Positions 53,555-63,769 are shown, counted from the first letter of the stretch. The stretch is DNA of 64,000 nt from DASRHT01 sp035650355 (GCA_035650355.1 DASRHT010000031.1:1-64000); one strand, 5' to 3'. The notes: generated from the sequence alone by a model not told the origin. Made by a program: numbers and translations.

Positions 53555-55783
53555 TTAGCCGGTGCGCAACTTTTGCAGGAGCGCGTCGGCTGCGATGATT
53601 ACCGCTATATCTCGCTCTTCATTCAGAGCCGGAGGGACTTTGATATGCGGCTGAATGCCGTGGCCTTCAATGTCATAATCGAGGGCGCCCCGCGTAAGAC
53701 GGGCGCCAGAAAAAGAAGCCCTGCCGCCGCCTGGAAGTTGTACAAAAGCATTTGAGCCGACTCCTCCGGCGGTAACGCCTCCAACAAGTATCGCCGAGCA
53801 GCCGATTAGCAGTTGATACGCCCAGTCTTCCCCCATACTAATAGTGCCAGGACCAATCAGCGCCGCAAGAGGACGGAGATCAGGCGATGGCGCCGCAGGG
53901 ATGGTGGCTGTATCGTAAAAGCGGTTTTCCAGCCAGCCGAAAACGCCTTCTTCGGGCGCAATGACAACGGGACGCAACATCGATTGTATAGGAATGGGCG
54001 TGCGGCGAAAACGCTCAAGAGCATCCACCGGGAGCGTCGGATAGCGACGAATATCCACAATCAGCGCGGCAGCCGGGGAGAGGTCCGCCAGTGCCTGATC
54101 GATATCCGCTACAGTGACGCGGGAAGCATCCAGATAACCGATGGAGGAGAACTTATCAGAGAGCAGACCCCACCGCGGAAGCGTAGTCACGGCAAGCGGC
54201 TCGGTTACAAAATCGACCGGACGATCAGCGAGCAGCATCACTTCGCGCAACGAGCCTCGCGAGCTTCTCAGTTGCAACTTGCTGTGACCATTATGCGGGC
54301 TATCAAGCATTGCTCGCAATAGATAGTGATCTACTGCTTCATCAGGAAAGCGGTTGAAGAGGGGGCGCAAACGCCGTTCACAGGCTTGAACAGGCTCCCC
54401 ATTGATCGCCTGTAGAATATCGCCGGGCTGAAGCGGCGCTCCAGGCTCTATGGGACCAATGATAGTGATCTCCCCATCAATCCGAGCAAGGCGCACAGGG
54501 GGAGCAGAGCCGTTGGGCGTAGCGGCCAGGCGAAACTGGCCGTCATGGCTGAGGAGCACAAAATTATGCCCACCTTTGCAACATGATGAGAGCTGCTGCA
54601 AGGCTGCAAAATATTGCTCTCGCGTTGCGGCTTGCGCAACCTGCTGAATAGCGGGGACAAGAGCGGTATCCCAATGCGCGAGATGGGCGCGGTACGCATA
54701 AAACGAGCGCATAGCCGTCCACAGCTTGATGACAGCCAGTATGCGCTGTGAACGCAAAGGCAATTCTTTGCTGTATGGTTGAAGCGAGAGAGGAGGTACA
54801 GTCGCAGCTTCCCGTTCGATAGGATCAGGAGATGCAGCCGACAGCAACGCCACAGCAGCAGCTAAAGGATCGTCTGCCTGCTTATCAGGAATATAGCGTG
54901 CGGGATGGTCATGATACACCAATGTGTAACGGCGCAGTTGCAGGTTCAGACCATCTGTAAGGGGTAGCACTTGATCATAGGCGCGGTAAGCATGACTCTG
55001 CTCGCCGATACATACTGCGCGGCCCGTACCTTGCAGCAAGACCAGGACAGGCTCTAACAATGCGCACGTCTCTTTAGCCGTCAGCACCACCAGGCGACCG
55101 GAGAACGCATCAGCGGCGGGCACAACCAGCGTACTGCCAGCCTCAATCACCCATTCTCTCAGATAGCCTCCCAGCGCCGCACCGGCTTCTAGAGGATCGC
55201 GATAGCCGACATGCTGTATACGCGCAATCCCAGGCAATGTCACCGGATGAGCAAACAGACGAGCAACAAGTTCGGAGCGCAGACGGCCTGTGATAAAACG
55301 ATCCTCTGATGTCTGATCGGCCTGATCGCCTGTTGTCTCCCTCAAGTCAAGGATCAGCGCGGTGGCAGCACTGCGAGTTGCCGCTTCGATAGCTTCATTG
55401 AGCATACGGATGGCATTTTCCCACTCTTCCAGATAGCCAGGCGCAATGCGAAAATTGAACCAGTTGCGCACGCCGATGTAAGCGATGTTATTAGCAAGGG
55501 TCTTCTGTACAACGGCGGGCTGCATCGTAGGCGGGCTCTGTTCTTCCACCCCTTCAATCAATCGGGTCGCGTTGTCATTTAGCGTCGAGAGGAGCGATGC
55601 AAGCACTTTGCGCTGGTTGGGAGAGAGTATAGGTTCATCTGCTACGGCTTCTGCCTGAGCAAGAAGCGAAGCAAGGGCCTGCTCCCATTGCTGGCCTCGC
55701 TCCTGGACAAGTGGGTGAAAAAAGGCTACGGTGGCCCAGATACGGGCGAGCACATGCCAGAAGTTTTGCTGCGTATCAGTCAT
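53555..55783 (-). CDS. S41-like protein with duplicated halves and PDZ
   Basis: This 742-residue soluble protein looks internally duplicated. Two halves each have a helical entry (FWHVLARIWATVAFFHPLVQ; RILAVIKLWTAMRSFYAYRA) and an S41/tail-specific-protease-like core. A PDZ-like segment (IGPIEPGAPLQPGDILQAINGE) is in the second half. The second half keeps a serine in TISMGEDWAY; the first has Thr at that place (LTAKETCALL), so it is probably inactive. No signal peptide is seen, unusual for S41 peptidases. It starts 13 bases after the phosphodiester glycosidase gene. Confidence 0.75.
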   Translation of the reverse strand: MTDTQQNFWHVLARIWATVAFFHPLVQERGQQWEQALASLLAQAEAVADEPILSPNQRKVLASLLSTLNDNATRLIEGVEEQSPPTMQPAVVQKTLANNIAYIGVRNWFNFRIAPGYLEEWENAIRMLNEAIEAATRSAATALILDLRETTGDQADQTSEDRFITGRLRSELVARLFAHPVTLPGIARIQHVGYRDPLEAGAALGGYLREWVIEAGSTLVVPAADAFSGRLVVLTAKETCALLEPVLVLLQGTGRAVCIGEQSHAYRAYDQVLPLTDGLNLQLRRYTLVYHDHPARYIPDKQADDPLAAAVALLSAASPDPIEREAATVPPLSLQPYSKELPLRSQRILAVIKLWTAMRSFYAYRAHLAHWDTALVPAIQQVAQAATREQYFAALQQLSSCCKGGHNFVLLSHDGQFRLAATPNGSAPPVRLARIDGEITIIGPIEPGAPLQPGDILQAINGEPVQACERRLRPLFNRFPDEAVDHYLLRAMLDSPHNGHSKLQLRSSRGSLREVMLLADRPVDFVTEPLAVTTLPRWGLLSDKFSSIGYLDASRVTVADIDQALADLSPAAALIVDIRRYPTLPVDALERFRRTPIPIQSMLRPVVIAPEEGVFGWLENRFYDTATIPAAPSPDLRPLAALIGPGTISMGEDWAYQLLIGCSAILVGGVTAGGVGSNAFVQLPGGGRASFSGARLTRGALDYDIEGHGIQPHIKVPPALNEERDIAVIIAADALLQKLRTG

Positions 55784-55796
55784 TTTATTAATAGTT

Positions 55797-56624
55797 TTAC
55801 TTCACGACAATCACAATCGGCAGCGGCGTCAAGGGATCGACCGTTACCTGCTGGCTACCAGCATGCACATACAGACCGGTGGAGGCGCCTCCGTCCAGAT
55901 TGAGCGCGGTCTGGATCGAAAGATCGGAGGAGGCGAGCAGATCGGCCAGTTCATCAAGCGAGAATGCCTGATTCGGGCTGACAATCAGCAGCAACCTTCC
56001 TTGCTTATCTACCGCGACAACGCTGCGGCGGCTACTGGCGGCATTGGCACTAAATTGCGTGCGCTTGCCGTTCAACATCAACATTGGCGCTGATTGGGTT
56101 GCCTGCTGGAGCTGCTCGTTATTGGGATCGTACGGCTGCTGGCTTAACGAGCGCAACGTTACATTGCCCTGACTGTCAACGGCCAGCATGCCGCCAAAGC
56201 CGCTATATGAAGTTCCGTACGTTTGCCCGTCCGCGATTAACAGCCCGGTCGGCCTGTTATGAGTGTCGAAGTAGCCCCCGTTGATGATCGCCAGCGCGTT
56301 GGTCTGCTTCATCCACTCGCTCATCAGCAGAGGCTGGTCCGGCTGATAGGCAACCTGAAGGTGCGCTTTATGCAGATCGATGCGCACGATGCTGACGATA
56401 TCCTCGTTATTGCCCGGACTCTTCCAATCTTCCGCGCGCACCTCCACGCCGGGCGAGCCCTGGAGCCAGCGATTGAGCGTCGGCGTATCCTGAGACGTTC
56501 CAGGCGTGCTTGAAACGACCGGGGTGCCGTTGACGCTCACATTGGGTATCAGACTACAGGCCAGCAATGAACCGACCAGAAGACATAAAACGAACAGAAC
56601 TCTTATGGTATGTTTTGCTGGCAT
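55797..56624 (-). CDS. phosphodiester glycosidase-family (NAGPA/DUF2233) lipoprotein
   Basis: This 275-residue protein has a lipoprotein signal (LFVLCLLVGSLLACS), a short linker and the NAGPA-like domain with ALAIINGGYFDTHNRPTG, YSGFGGMLAVD, SSRRSVVAVDKQGRLLL and NLDGGASTGLYV. Family members remove sugar groups linked through phosphodiesters or act on cell-wall glycopolymers. It would sit on the outer membrane face. It is probably co-transcribed with the S41-like gene downstream. Confidence 0.85.
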   Translation of the reverse strand: MPAKHTIRVLFVLCLLVGSLLACSLIPNVSVNGTPVVSSTPGTSQDTPTLNRWLQGSPGVEVRAEDWKSPGNNEDIVSIVRIDLHKAHLQVAYQPDQPLLMSEWMKQTNALAIINGGYFDTHNRPTGLLIADGQTYGTSYSGFGGMLAVDSQGNVTLRSLSQQPYDPNNEQLQQATQSAPMLMLNGKRTQFSANAASSRRSVVAVDKQGRLLLIVSPNQAFSLDELADLLASSDLSIQTALNLDGGASTGLYVHAGSQQVTVDPLTPLPIVIVVK

Positions 56625-56711
56625 GTAAACCTATCCTTTACTAGTGCATTTCTCCTTGACGCCTTCGCGTTAAATGCTTATACTGCCCGCAAGGGGATGG
56701 GAGTTCAAGGA

Positions 56712-57530
56712 CTATCTCGACACCCGCTCGCGGGCTTGAAACGCAGCCTCAATCGCAGAGGCACTGCCCTTGAACTCCATCCCCAATTTCAGGGCAGCGT
56801 CGTGCGCAGCATTCTCCGTTGTATCGTCCAGCGGGGCCAGCTCAACCGTCCCGTAGCGTCGCTCCAGAGCACGCCGGATCAGCAGATCGGTGAACCAGGG
56901 ATTTTTTGGCAGCACCGGCCCATGCTGATAGGTGCCAAAAACATTTTTATACATGGCCCCCTCGAACCCATCTTTTCCATTATTGCCCCAACCTGCAAGC
57001 ACCTTGCCAAGCGGGCGCGCCTTCGAGCCGAGATAGGTACGTCCGCTATGATTCTCATACCCCACCAGCGTTTTGAGCCCCACTTCAGGGAAATTGCACT
57101 CAAGCACCATGTGCGTCATAAAGCGTGTGCCGCTGCCTTCAGTATACAGATCAAGCAGACCGACCCCCTTGAGTTCTGGTCCCTCGAACGGCTTGTAATA
57201 GTGCCCCAGGAGCTGATAGCCCGCGCAGACGCTGAGAAACACGACATTGGCTTCGGCAGCCTCACGCAGCGAATCCGCTTTGCCCTGGATATCCTGCGAG
57301 GCAATCTCCATCTCGCGGTCCGCGCCACCGTGAAAGAGGATCAGATCGTATTTGGTAAAATCGGGAGTTTGTTTGACATAAATGGGCTCAACTTCTGTCG
57401 CGATCCCGCGCCACTGACAACGTTTCTGGATCGAAAAAAGATTGCCCCGATCAGCCGCGACGCTCATCAGTGTCGGGTAGAGATGCCCTATTTTCAGCAC
57501 CATACCGCTATCTTTTACCTGTTCGGCCAT
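56712..57530 (-). CDS. gatD: lipid II isoglutaminyl synthase, glutaminase subunit GatD
   Basis: This 272-residue class I glutamine amidotransferase-like protein has the nucleophile Cys102 (LSVCAGYQLLG) and His203 (TYQHGPVLPKNP). It frees ammonia from glutamine for MurT, which amidates the D-Glu of lipid II to D-isoglutamine. The gene follows murT by 4 bases and is on the same transcript. The pair is typical of Gram-positive-type walls. A C-terminal helical extension of about 30 residues is present. Confidence 0.95.
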   Translation of the reverse strand: MAEQVKDSGMVLKIGHLYPTLMSVAADRGNLFSIQKRCQWRGIATEVEPIYVKQTPDFTKYDLILFHGGADREMEIASQDIQGKADSLREAAEANVVFLSVCAGYQLLGHYYKPFEGPELKGVGLLDLYTEGSGTRFMTHMVLECNFPEVGLKTLVGYENHSGRTYLGSKARPLGKVLAGWGNNGKDGFEGAMYKNVFGTYQHGPVLPKNPWFTDLLIRRALERRYGTVELAPLDDTTENAAHDAALKLGMEFKGSASAIEAAFQARERVSR

Positions 57531-57534
57531 CTCT

Positions 57535-59010
57535 CTACTCCTGCCAGAAATGCTTGACCCACCCGCGCTTCTGCATAATCCTGCGTAGCTCCTGGGTTGG
57601 CGTATAACTGCTCATAATATATAGCGACCCGCCCGACTCAACCTTTGCGAGAGCGGCATCAAGGGCGTCCTCGCGATCAGGGATCATCGTAATAATATCT
57701 GTGGGGACTTCGGCGTACTTCAAACGCATCGCCAGTTCTTCGGGCTTGTTGCCGCTGCATGTCGCGTCCGCGATGGTAGCGGCAATTTCCTCCATATCCA
57801 CATCCCAGAGCCAGGCGAAGTCCTCACCATCAACCACCGTATGGCTCGCCGCTAGCAGCAGATGCTTCTTTCCAGGACGCTGAGCGATCAAACGCAGCAT
57901 CAGGTTGAACGATGTCGGATTCTTGACAAAGGTGAGATAGATGGTTTTATCGCCCGCCTGGATTTTCTCAAGCCGCCCAAAAGCAGGTCGGATATGGCTC
58001 AAGGCCGTCTGCACCTTATCTAGAGCGAAACCGGCTGCCAGAGCCGCCCCGACTGCCGCCGCTGTATTATAGACGTTATGCAGCCCAGGAAGAGGTATTT
58101 CCAGCTTGATCTCGCCCTGAGGAGTGCGCAGAGTCACATGAGTGGGACCAGCGCCATCAGAGGCGAGCTGCACTGAGGTAGCCGCGATATCCAGCTCGGG
58201 CAGAGCACAGCCACAATTGGAGCAACGATAGATGCCGAGATGCGACATGTAAGCCACTTCGTAGTCCAGATCATTGTGACAATGAATGCAGCGCACAATA
58301 TCGGCTGACTGCTCAGGTACAGGCGTCCCCACCTCCATCGTTTCCAGGCCGAAGAAGAGGCGGCGGGCGCGCGTGTTCATACCGAAATTGGCAACCTGGG
58401 GATCATTGCCGTTGAGCAGCACGGTCGCCGATGGGGGAAGATCCTCCAACATCTTGTTGAGCGCCCGCGCCACGGCATAAAGCTCGCCGTAGCGATCTAG
58501 CTGGTCGCGGAAAATATTGGTGATTACTACCACATCGGGCTGAATTTCCGGCACTGCCAGCGGGATCGTGGCCTCGTCAATCTCGAAGAGCAGCACATCG
58601 CTATCCAGCCTGCCGAAAATGTCGGCGAAGTTGACCGCGACCGACGTCACCCCCTGCAAAAGATTGGAGCCGGTACGGTTCTGCGAGACGCGTTGCCCGG
58701 CAGCGTCTGCAATGGCAGCGGTCACGCGGGACGTGGTCGTTTTGCCATTGCTACCCGTAATCACAATCTTTTTGGCTTTGCTTGCACCGACGACCGATTT
58801 AAGGACATTCGGATCGATGCGGCGCGCGACCATGCCAGGAAGGCTGGTGCCTCCGCCAATACGCAAGAGACGCCCCGACGCGCCTGCCAGCTTGCCCGCT
58901 GATATCGCAAGGGCCAGGCGCGCCCGCTCCAGGCCGGTAGGAGCGGCAACAACAGTAGTAGTGTCATTGCCGTGATCCGTTGCAGATACTTTAGAACTTC
59001 CTGTTACCAT
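57535..59010 (-). CDS. murT: lipid II isoglutaminyl synthase subunit MurT
   Basis: This 491-residue Mur-ligase-like enzyme has an ATP-binding GSNGKTTTSR, a central domain with a four-cysteine zinc ribbon (CIHCHNDLDYEVAYMSHLGI, then CSNCG) and the C-terminal DUF1727 region (VKNPTSFNLMLRLIAQ, AASHTVVDGEDFAWLWDVD). It activates the D-Glu carboxylate of lipid II with ATP for amidation by GatD. An N-terminal extension of about 30 residues is present. The 59011-59240 gap shows no gene. Confidence 0.95.
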   Translation of the reverse strand: MVTGSSKVSATDHGNDTTTVVAAPTGLERARLALAISAGKLAGASGRLLRIGGGTSLPGMVARRIDPNVLKSVVGASKAKKIVITGSNGKTTTSRVTAAIADAAGQRVSQNRTGSNLLQGVTSVAVNFADIFGRLDSDVLLFEIDEATIPLAVPEIQPDVVVITNIFRDQLDRYGELYAVARALNKMLEDLPPSATVLLNGNDPQVANFGMNTRARRLFFGLETMEVGTPVPEQSADIVRCIHCHNDLDYEVAYMSHLGIYRCSNCGCALPELDIAATSVQLASDGAGPTHVTLRTPQGEIKLEIPLPGLHNVYNTAAAVGAALAAGFALDKVQTALSHIRPAFGRLEKIQAGDKTIYLTFVKNPTSFNLMLRLIAQRPGKKHLLLAASHTVVDGEDFAWLWDVDMEEIAATIADATCSGNKPEELAMRLKYAEVPTDIITMIPDREDALDAALAKVESGGSLYIMSSYTPTQELRRIMQKRGWVKHFWQE

Positions 59011-59240
59011 AGGTTATATCTACCTGTTTTCGTGTACTTTACAGACGCTTATAGAGGCTAGCCCCGTGCCCGTCTTTGCCTGGCGGCTATTGCTCCAATT
59101 CGTAGGAGCTCTATCCTCCGGGTCGGATGCAAGGCGATGTTTATCAGATCGTTTGCAGTATAGCAAAGATGGGTATGGGGGACAATGAAAAAGGTCACAA
59201 TATAGGAGCATGGTAACAATTGTAGAATATTACCTTCCTC

Positions 59241-60908
59241 CTACATCACCCGGCATTGCCTTGCGTTCACATCACATTGGATTGTTCCATGATCGAATTG
59301 TTGCGTAATGATGGTATTTAGCGATCTTTCAGGCGGACCTTCAGGGAAGCCAAATTTTTTCAGGCCATTATTCTTATCAAAGTAGGTAAGGATCGGGTCG
59401 GCGATACTATAGCCTGTGAAAATGTAGTAGCGCCCGTGATCGGGAGTTGGAATGGTATTTTCTTTTTTATCCCTCACAAAGAAACCCCACTGGTTATCGT
59501 AGGGAATGGGAGAAGTCAGATCGACCTCAGCGGGAGAGATCCAGTTAAAGTTGTCGAACCCCCAGTTCATCAGGTCGCGCATATCGGTCCACCAGTCGTT
59601 GGTATGCATAGCAACGCCAATCAAGTGGCGCTGGTTGCGCGTGACCGAGATTACCTGCACGAAATCTTTGTCGCCATCGAAGCCTGGTTTCCCGCCATCC
59701 ACGCCGGGATACCACCAGAGGAACTGATTGCCATTAAACAGGTCATGCTCTGCATGAGCGGCGGTTTTGGCAATACGGTACTCTTTCGTGCCGCTAATCT
59801 CATGAATAATAGAGTTGCCCAAACTGACACGCCCCAGTATGGCAAGGTCATGGGCGCACGAATAATGATTCGGGTCCAGCAACCCGTGAGGATTCACGTA
59901 ATGCGTATCATATAAGCCGAGCTGCTGCGCCCGCTGATTCATCTGAGTCACAAAAGTTTGCAGATTGCCCCCTATAGCGTCGGCAATCGCGATGGCGGCA
60001 TCGTTGCCAGAGGCCAGCATCAGGCCGTAGAGCAGGTCGCGCAATGAATAGGTCTCGCCCTTTTTGATGCCCATCAGAGAGCTATCGGCTGAGAGATTAT
60101 TGAGGTCACGACTGATGGCATCGGTAATCGTGATTTGCTGGTCAAGATTGCCATGCTCCACCGCCAGCAGAGCCGTCATCAACTTGGTTGTGCTGAGCAT
60201 GGGCAGATGCGCAAAGGGGTTGTGCGCGTACAACGTTGCGCCCGTATCCGCATCGATCAAATAGGCTGCGGTGGCAAACACTGGCGGAGCTGGATGGTTG
60301 CTATTGGGAGGCGCAAGCACAATCTGATGCGGGTCGGCAGTGGGCTGAACCGAACTATTGCCTGAGCCGGTTGGCCCCAGTCCCATTATCACAGGCCCCT
60401 GCGCCGAACTGCGGTAGCTCTGCAAGAAATTAAAGGTTACAGGCAAGAGCACTAAAACGAAGAGAAAAATCATCATCGTCGTAAAAGCAACGGCGCGATT
60501 ACGGGTTAGCTGCCGGAAGATCCCAAAGGGCGCATGTTGTTGTTTACGCCGTTTATGTAAATGCGAGCGGCGATAAGCTGTGGGAGGTGGTTCATACACT
60601 ACCGGTTGTCTGCGCCGCGCCAGCATAATTTTATTTGTTGCAGGCGTGGAAGGGACATCTTGAGCCTCCATAGGCTCAGTCTCTGGCACCACTTCCCCTT
60701 CTATAGCCTTCTTACGGCGTACATTTCTTCTGGGAGCAGTGGGTAAAGCAGCGGGTGTATCAAGGTGTAACGAAGCTCGCCTGACTTTGGGAACTTCGGG
60801 ATGTTCATCGCTGTAGAACTCTTTCTGTCGTCGCCTGAGAGCTGCTCGCCGGGGATAGGAAAGCTGTGGCTGCTGGGGATGTTCTTCCTGGGGCGGCCTT
60901 TTATACAT
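59241..60908 (-). CDS. D-alanyl-D-alanine carboxypeptidase (S11) with long tail
   Basis: This 555-residue protein has a basic, disordered N-terminal cytoplasmic region (about 130 residues), one transmembrane helix (140-160), then a DacA-like domain with SxxK at 239-242 (LSTTKLMTAL) and SxN at 300-302 (ASGNDAA). The third motif is KPG at 407-409 (GGKPGF) in place of KTG. A C-terminal domain of about 100 residues follows. Such enzymes trim the last D-Ala of peptidoglycan; the altered third motif may reduce activity. AGAGGA lies before the ATG. Confidence 0.88.
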   Translation of the reverse strand: MYKRPPQEEHPQQPQLSYPRRAALRRRQKEFYSDEHPEVPKVRRASLHLDTPAALPTAPRRNVRRKKAIEGEVVPETEPMEAQDVPSTPATNKIMLARRRQPVVYEPPPTAYRRSHLHKRRKQQHAPFGIFRQLTRNRAVAFTTMMIFLFVLVLLPVTFNFLQSYRSSAQGPVIMGLGPTGSGNSSVQPTADPHQIVLAPPNSNHPAPPVFATAAYLIDADTGATLYAHNPFAHLPMLSTTKLMTALLAVEHGNLDQQITITDAISRDLNNLSADSSLMGIKKGETYSLRDLLYGLMLASGNDAAIAIADAIGGNLQTFVTQMNQRAQQLGLYDTHYVNPHGLLDPNHYSCAHDLAILGRVSLGNSIIHEISGTKEYRIAKTAAHAEHDLFNGNQFLWWYPGVDGGKPGFDGDKDFVQVISVTRNQRHLIGVAMHTNDWWTDMRDLMNWGFDNFNWISPAEVDLTSPIPYDNQWGFFVRDKKENTIPTPDHGRYYIFTGYSIADPILTYFDKNNGLKKFGFPEGPPERSLNTIITQQFDHGTIQCDVNARQCRVM

Positions 60909-60967
60909 GCACCATTCCTCTCATGCACCTTTATATCGAGTAATTTATACTTACGGATCATTATTCT

Positions 60968-60996
60968 ATCTTACTTAGCCGCCACACAATTGTCAA
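60968..60996 (-). promoter_or_regulatory. promoter of carboxypeptidase gene
   Basis: On the minus strand TTGACA (60991-60996) and TAAGAT (60968-60973) are 17 bases apart, about 60 bases before the start. The remainder of 60909-61406 shows no gene. Confidence 0.6.
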
Positions 60997-61406
60997 CTTT
61001 AACGACGACGCAAGCCGAAATGTTTAGTAGTGTGCTCTAAAATGAGATCGAGATTAAACTATCTTTAAAACGTTCCGCGCTCCAACGCCGCTCCCGCGCT
61101 AGCTTCGCTCAGGAACGCAGAAATGAAGTATCGAACACTTTAAATCTCCATACAAACATTTTACAATTACCTGAGAGTTTTCTAAAGACTCTATGTTAGA
61201 TTATGAGGCAGCAAACTAAGAGTACCAATTGTAATTACGTATTTTGATGGGCTTCGCGTTCCACAATTGTAACATGAAGCTCGCTCTGGACTTCTCTAAA
61301 AGTAACGTGAACGAACTGGTCAAAGTACTTGAGAAACTGCTCGCGCAGAGCATGAAAAGCTAGTGAAAACAAGCAAAGAGAGAATCTAAAAAGGAGACTT
61401 ACAGCT

Positions 61407-62174
61407 ATGGATGCGTTTCGACTGTTTAAACAGGCAACAGGAGCTGCACTCTTATTTACGCTCGCAGCCCTAATCATTGGCTGCGGCTCAGCTCCCACCT
61501 CTTCCGCCTCCAACGTGCCATCATCTACTTCCGCCACCGCAACGGCTTGCGTCGCTCTGCTACCCCGCACAGTTGCCGGGACTTTGCAGAATATCAATGG
61601 CAACACGCTCACCATCATGAATCTGCAAGGGAAAAGCGTCACAGCAACATACTCCAGCACTACGCGTTTTACGCGCCAGACGGCAGTCACGGTAAGCACT
61701 CTGCAAGAGGGGGGCTTCGTCGCGGTCCAGGTCAGTAAGCAGCCCGATAATACCTATGCAGCCACCAGAATTACCGTCACCAATCGCAACAACTTTCAAG
61801 GGAATGGGAATGGGCAAACGAGAAGGAATAATAACAATAATGGCTGCCCACGACCAAATCGCCCCGCTAACGGAGGACGAAACGGCAACGGCGGTAATGG
61901 CGCAAACGCCAACGGGGCGCGTGGCGTCACGGGCACTATTGGTCAGATCAACGGCAGCGCCATTACGGTAACAGAGGCGAGCGGATCAGATTTTACCGTT
62001 ACCGTGACCAAAGACACGCAGATTGTACAGACCGTCCAGGCAACTTCCGCTGACCTCAAAACTGGCACCCCCATTACGCTGACCGGGCAGGCTAATGGCC
62101 AGGGGACAATTGCAGCTCAAAATATTCTCATCCTGCTGCCGGGCATGCTCAATCGCACTAATCTCGGAGGCTAA
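61407..62174 (+). CDS. DUF5666-type lipoprotein
   Basis: This 255-residue protein has a lipoprotein signal (LFTLAALIIGCGS), two OB-like beta modules of the DUF5666 kind (VAGTLQNINGNTLTIMNLQ and VTGTIGQINGSAITVTEASG, each ending with an FVAVQV or TLTGQ strand) and an Asn/Gly-rich spacer between them. It is likely exported and anchored outside. AAGGAG precedes the ATG. It is 6 bases upstream of the MacA-like gene, so it probably serves the same export system. Confidence 0.85.
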   Translation: MDAFRLFKQATGAALLFTLAALIIGCGSAPTSSASNVPSSTSATATACVALLPRTVAGTLQNINGNTLTIMNLQGKSVTATYSSTTRFTRQTAVTVSTLQEGGFVAVQVSKQPDNTYAATRITVTNRNNFQGNGNGQTRRNNNNNGCPRPNRPANGGRNGNGGNGANANGARGVTGTIGQINGSAITVTEASGSDFTVTVTKDTQIVQTVQATSADLKTGTPITLTGQANGQGTIAAQNILILLPGMLNRTNLGG

Positions 62175-62180
62175 AAGCAT

Positions 62181-63764
62181 ATGATGTCACCAGAAGATGT
62201 AGAAATGAAATTGCAGCCTCTATTCGATGAAGATACGACCGAAATGGAAGCGGTCGATCTCAAACTGGAGCAGCCGCGCCGCAATCGTCGCCGCCTCTGG
62301 TTGGCTGCACTGATCGTTGTTTTACTACTTAGCTTAATCGGTGGCAGCTTGGCCGCGTACGCCCAGTTCACCAAACCGCCCGCCGTGCAGTTTACGCAGG
62401 TAGCCGCAACTATAGGAAATATTAGCCAGAGGATATCGGCTACCGGCCCGATCAACGCGAACGCGCAATATAACATGAACTTTACGGTCGCTGGGCAGGT
62501 GAGCGAGATCGACGTACAGATCGGCCAGCATGTCAAGCAAGGCCAGGTACTGGCAAAAATCAACGTTGATATGACTGCCCTCCAGGATAGCCTCAACCAG
62601 GCCCAGCTCGGCGTCACCGCCGCACAAACAAGCCTGAATGCGGCTGAGGTCAGTATGACCAACACCCAGAACTCGAATGCAGCCGCGCTCAATACGGCCC
62701 GCGATACGCTGCAAGCGGCTCTGAGCAAATGTAGCCAGCCAGTGCCCACGCCAGGACCGGGCACGCCAACGCCAAGCGTGCCACCCCCCAATTGTGTGCA
62801 AGTGGCTCAGGATGCCTTCGCTCAGGCCCAGAATCAGATCAACGCCAGCAACGCCTCAGCCTCGGCTCAGGTTGTATCAGCCCAGCAGGCGCTCGACCGA
62901 GCTGCGGCCCAGCGCGATGCCGCGCAGCACAGCATTGATAGCGCCAATACCAGTGCGGTTATGACCGCGCCGGTAGATGCAACGGTGGCAGGGATGAGCG
63001 GCGCAATCGGGCAAAATGTCGGCTCAGGCGGAGGGTCCAGCAGTTCAAGCAGCACCTCGTCGCAGCCATTCATGATCCTGACCGATACGAGCAAGCTCAC
63101 CATCACGGCCCAGGTTAACGAGGCCGATATCGGTAACGTTCAGGTCGGGCAGCCTGCCCAGTTTACCGTAACAGCGTATCCCACCGCGACTTTCCGCGCC
63201 AGCGTGACCGCGATTGAGACTATAGGGCAGACAACCTCCAACGTTGTGACCTACCCCGTCATGCTGGTGGTCGATCAGAATAGCGAGAACGGTCTGCACC
63301 TCTATCCGGGCATGACCGCGACCGTGAACGTCACCACAGCGCAAAGCATCGACGCCCTGCTGATCCCTTCATCCGCCCTGACTTTCCCCACCATCGCATT
63401 GCAAAATGGGGAGATCGACCGTACCACCCTGGCATCTGCTATCGGCGGCCAACGCGGGCAGAACGGCGGGCAAGGGGCCACCAATCCAAGCAGGATTGTA
63501 TTACTGCTGCGTAACGGCAAGCTCATCCCACGGGCGATTACCATTGGACTGAATAATGGGCAGTTAGTAGAGGTGACATCAGGTCTGAACGAAGGCGACC
63601 AGGTCGTGACCGGGCAAACAGGCGGTACAAGTAGCTCGACCAATGGCGGCAGAGGTGGCGCTGGAGGAGCGGGTGGCGCTGGCTTTCCCGGTGGTGGCGG
63701 AGGTGGCTTCCCTGGTGGTGGCGGCGCTGGCGGTGGGGGTCGCTTCGGCGGCGGTGGAGGCTAA
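62181..63764 (+). CDS. MacA-like periplasmic adaptor (HlyD family)
   Basis: This 527-residue adaptor has an N-terminal membrane helix (LIVVLLLSLIGGSLAAYA), a lipoyl half-motif (VSEIDVQIGQHVKQGQVLAKI), a coiled-coil hairpin (about 130-240, Ala/Gln-rich with a Pro-rich kink), the second half-motif (VDATVAGMSGAIGQNVGSG), a beta-barrel and the MacA-type C-terminal domain. It ends in a Gly-rich tail of about 45 residues. In a monoderm cell it would link the ABC transporter to the wall or to its substrate. The MacB-like ATPase gene starts 5 bases later. Confidence 0.9.
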   Translation: MMSPEDVEMKLQPLFDEDTTEMEAVDLKLEQPRRNRRRLWLAALIVVLLLSLIGGSLAAYAQFTKPPAVQFTQVAATIGNISQRISATGPINANAQYNMNFTVAGQVSEIDVQIGQHVKQGQVLAKINVDMTALQDSLNQAQLGVTAAQTSLNAAEVSMTNTQNSNAAALNTARDTLQAALSKCSQPVPTPGPGTPTPSVPPPNCVQVAQDAFAQAQNQINASNASASAQVVSAQQALDRAAAQRDAAQHSIDSANTSAVMTAPVDATVAGMSGAIGQNVGSGGGSSSSSSTSSQPFMILTDTSKLTITAQVNEADIGNVQVGQPAQFTVTAYPTATFRASVTAIETIGQTTSNVVTYPVMLVVDQNSENGLHLYPGMTATVNVTTAQSIDALLIPSSALTFPTIALQNGEIDRTTLASAIGGQRGQNGGQGATNPSRIVLLLRNGKLIPRAITIGLNNGQLVEVTSGLNEGDQVVTGQTGGTSSSTNGGRGGAGGAGGAGFPGGGGGGFPGGGGAGGGGRFGGGGG

Positions 63765-63769
63765 GCACG

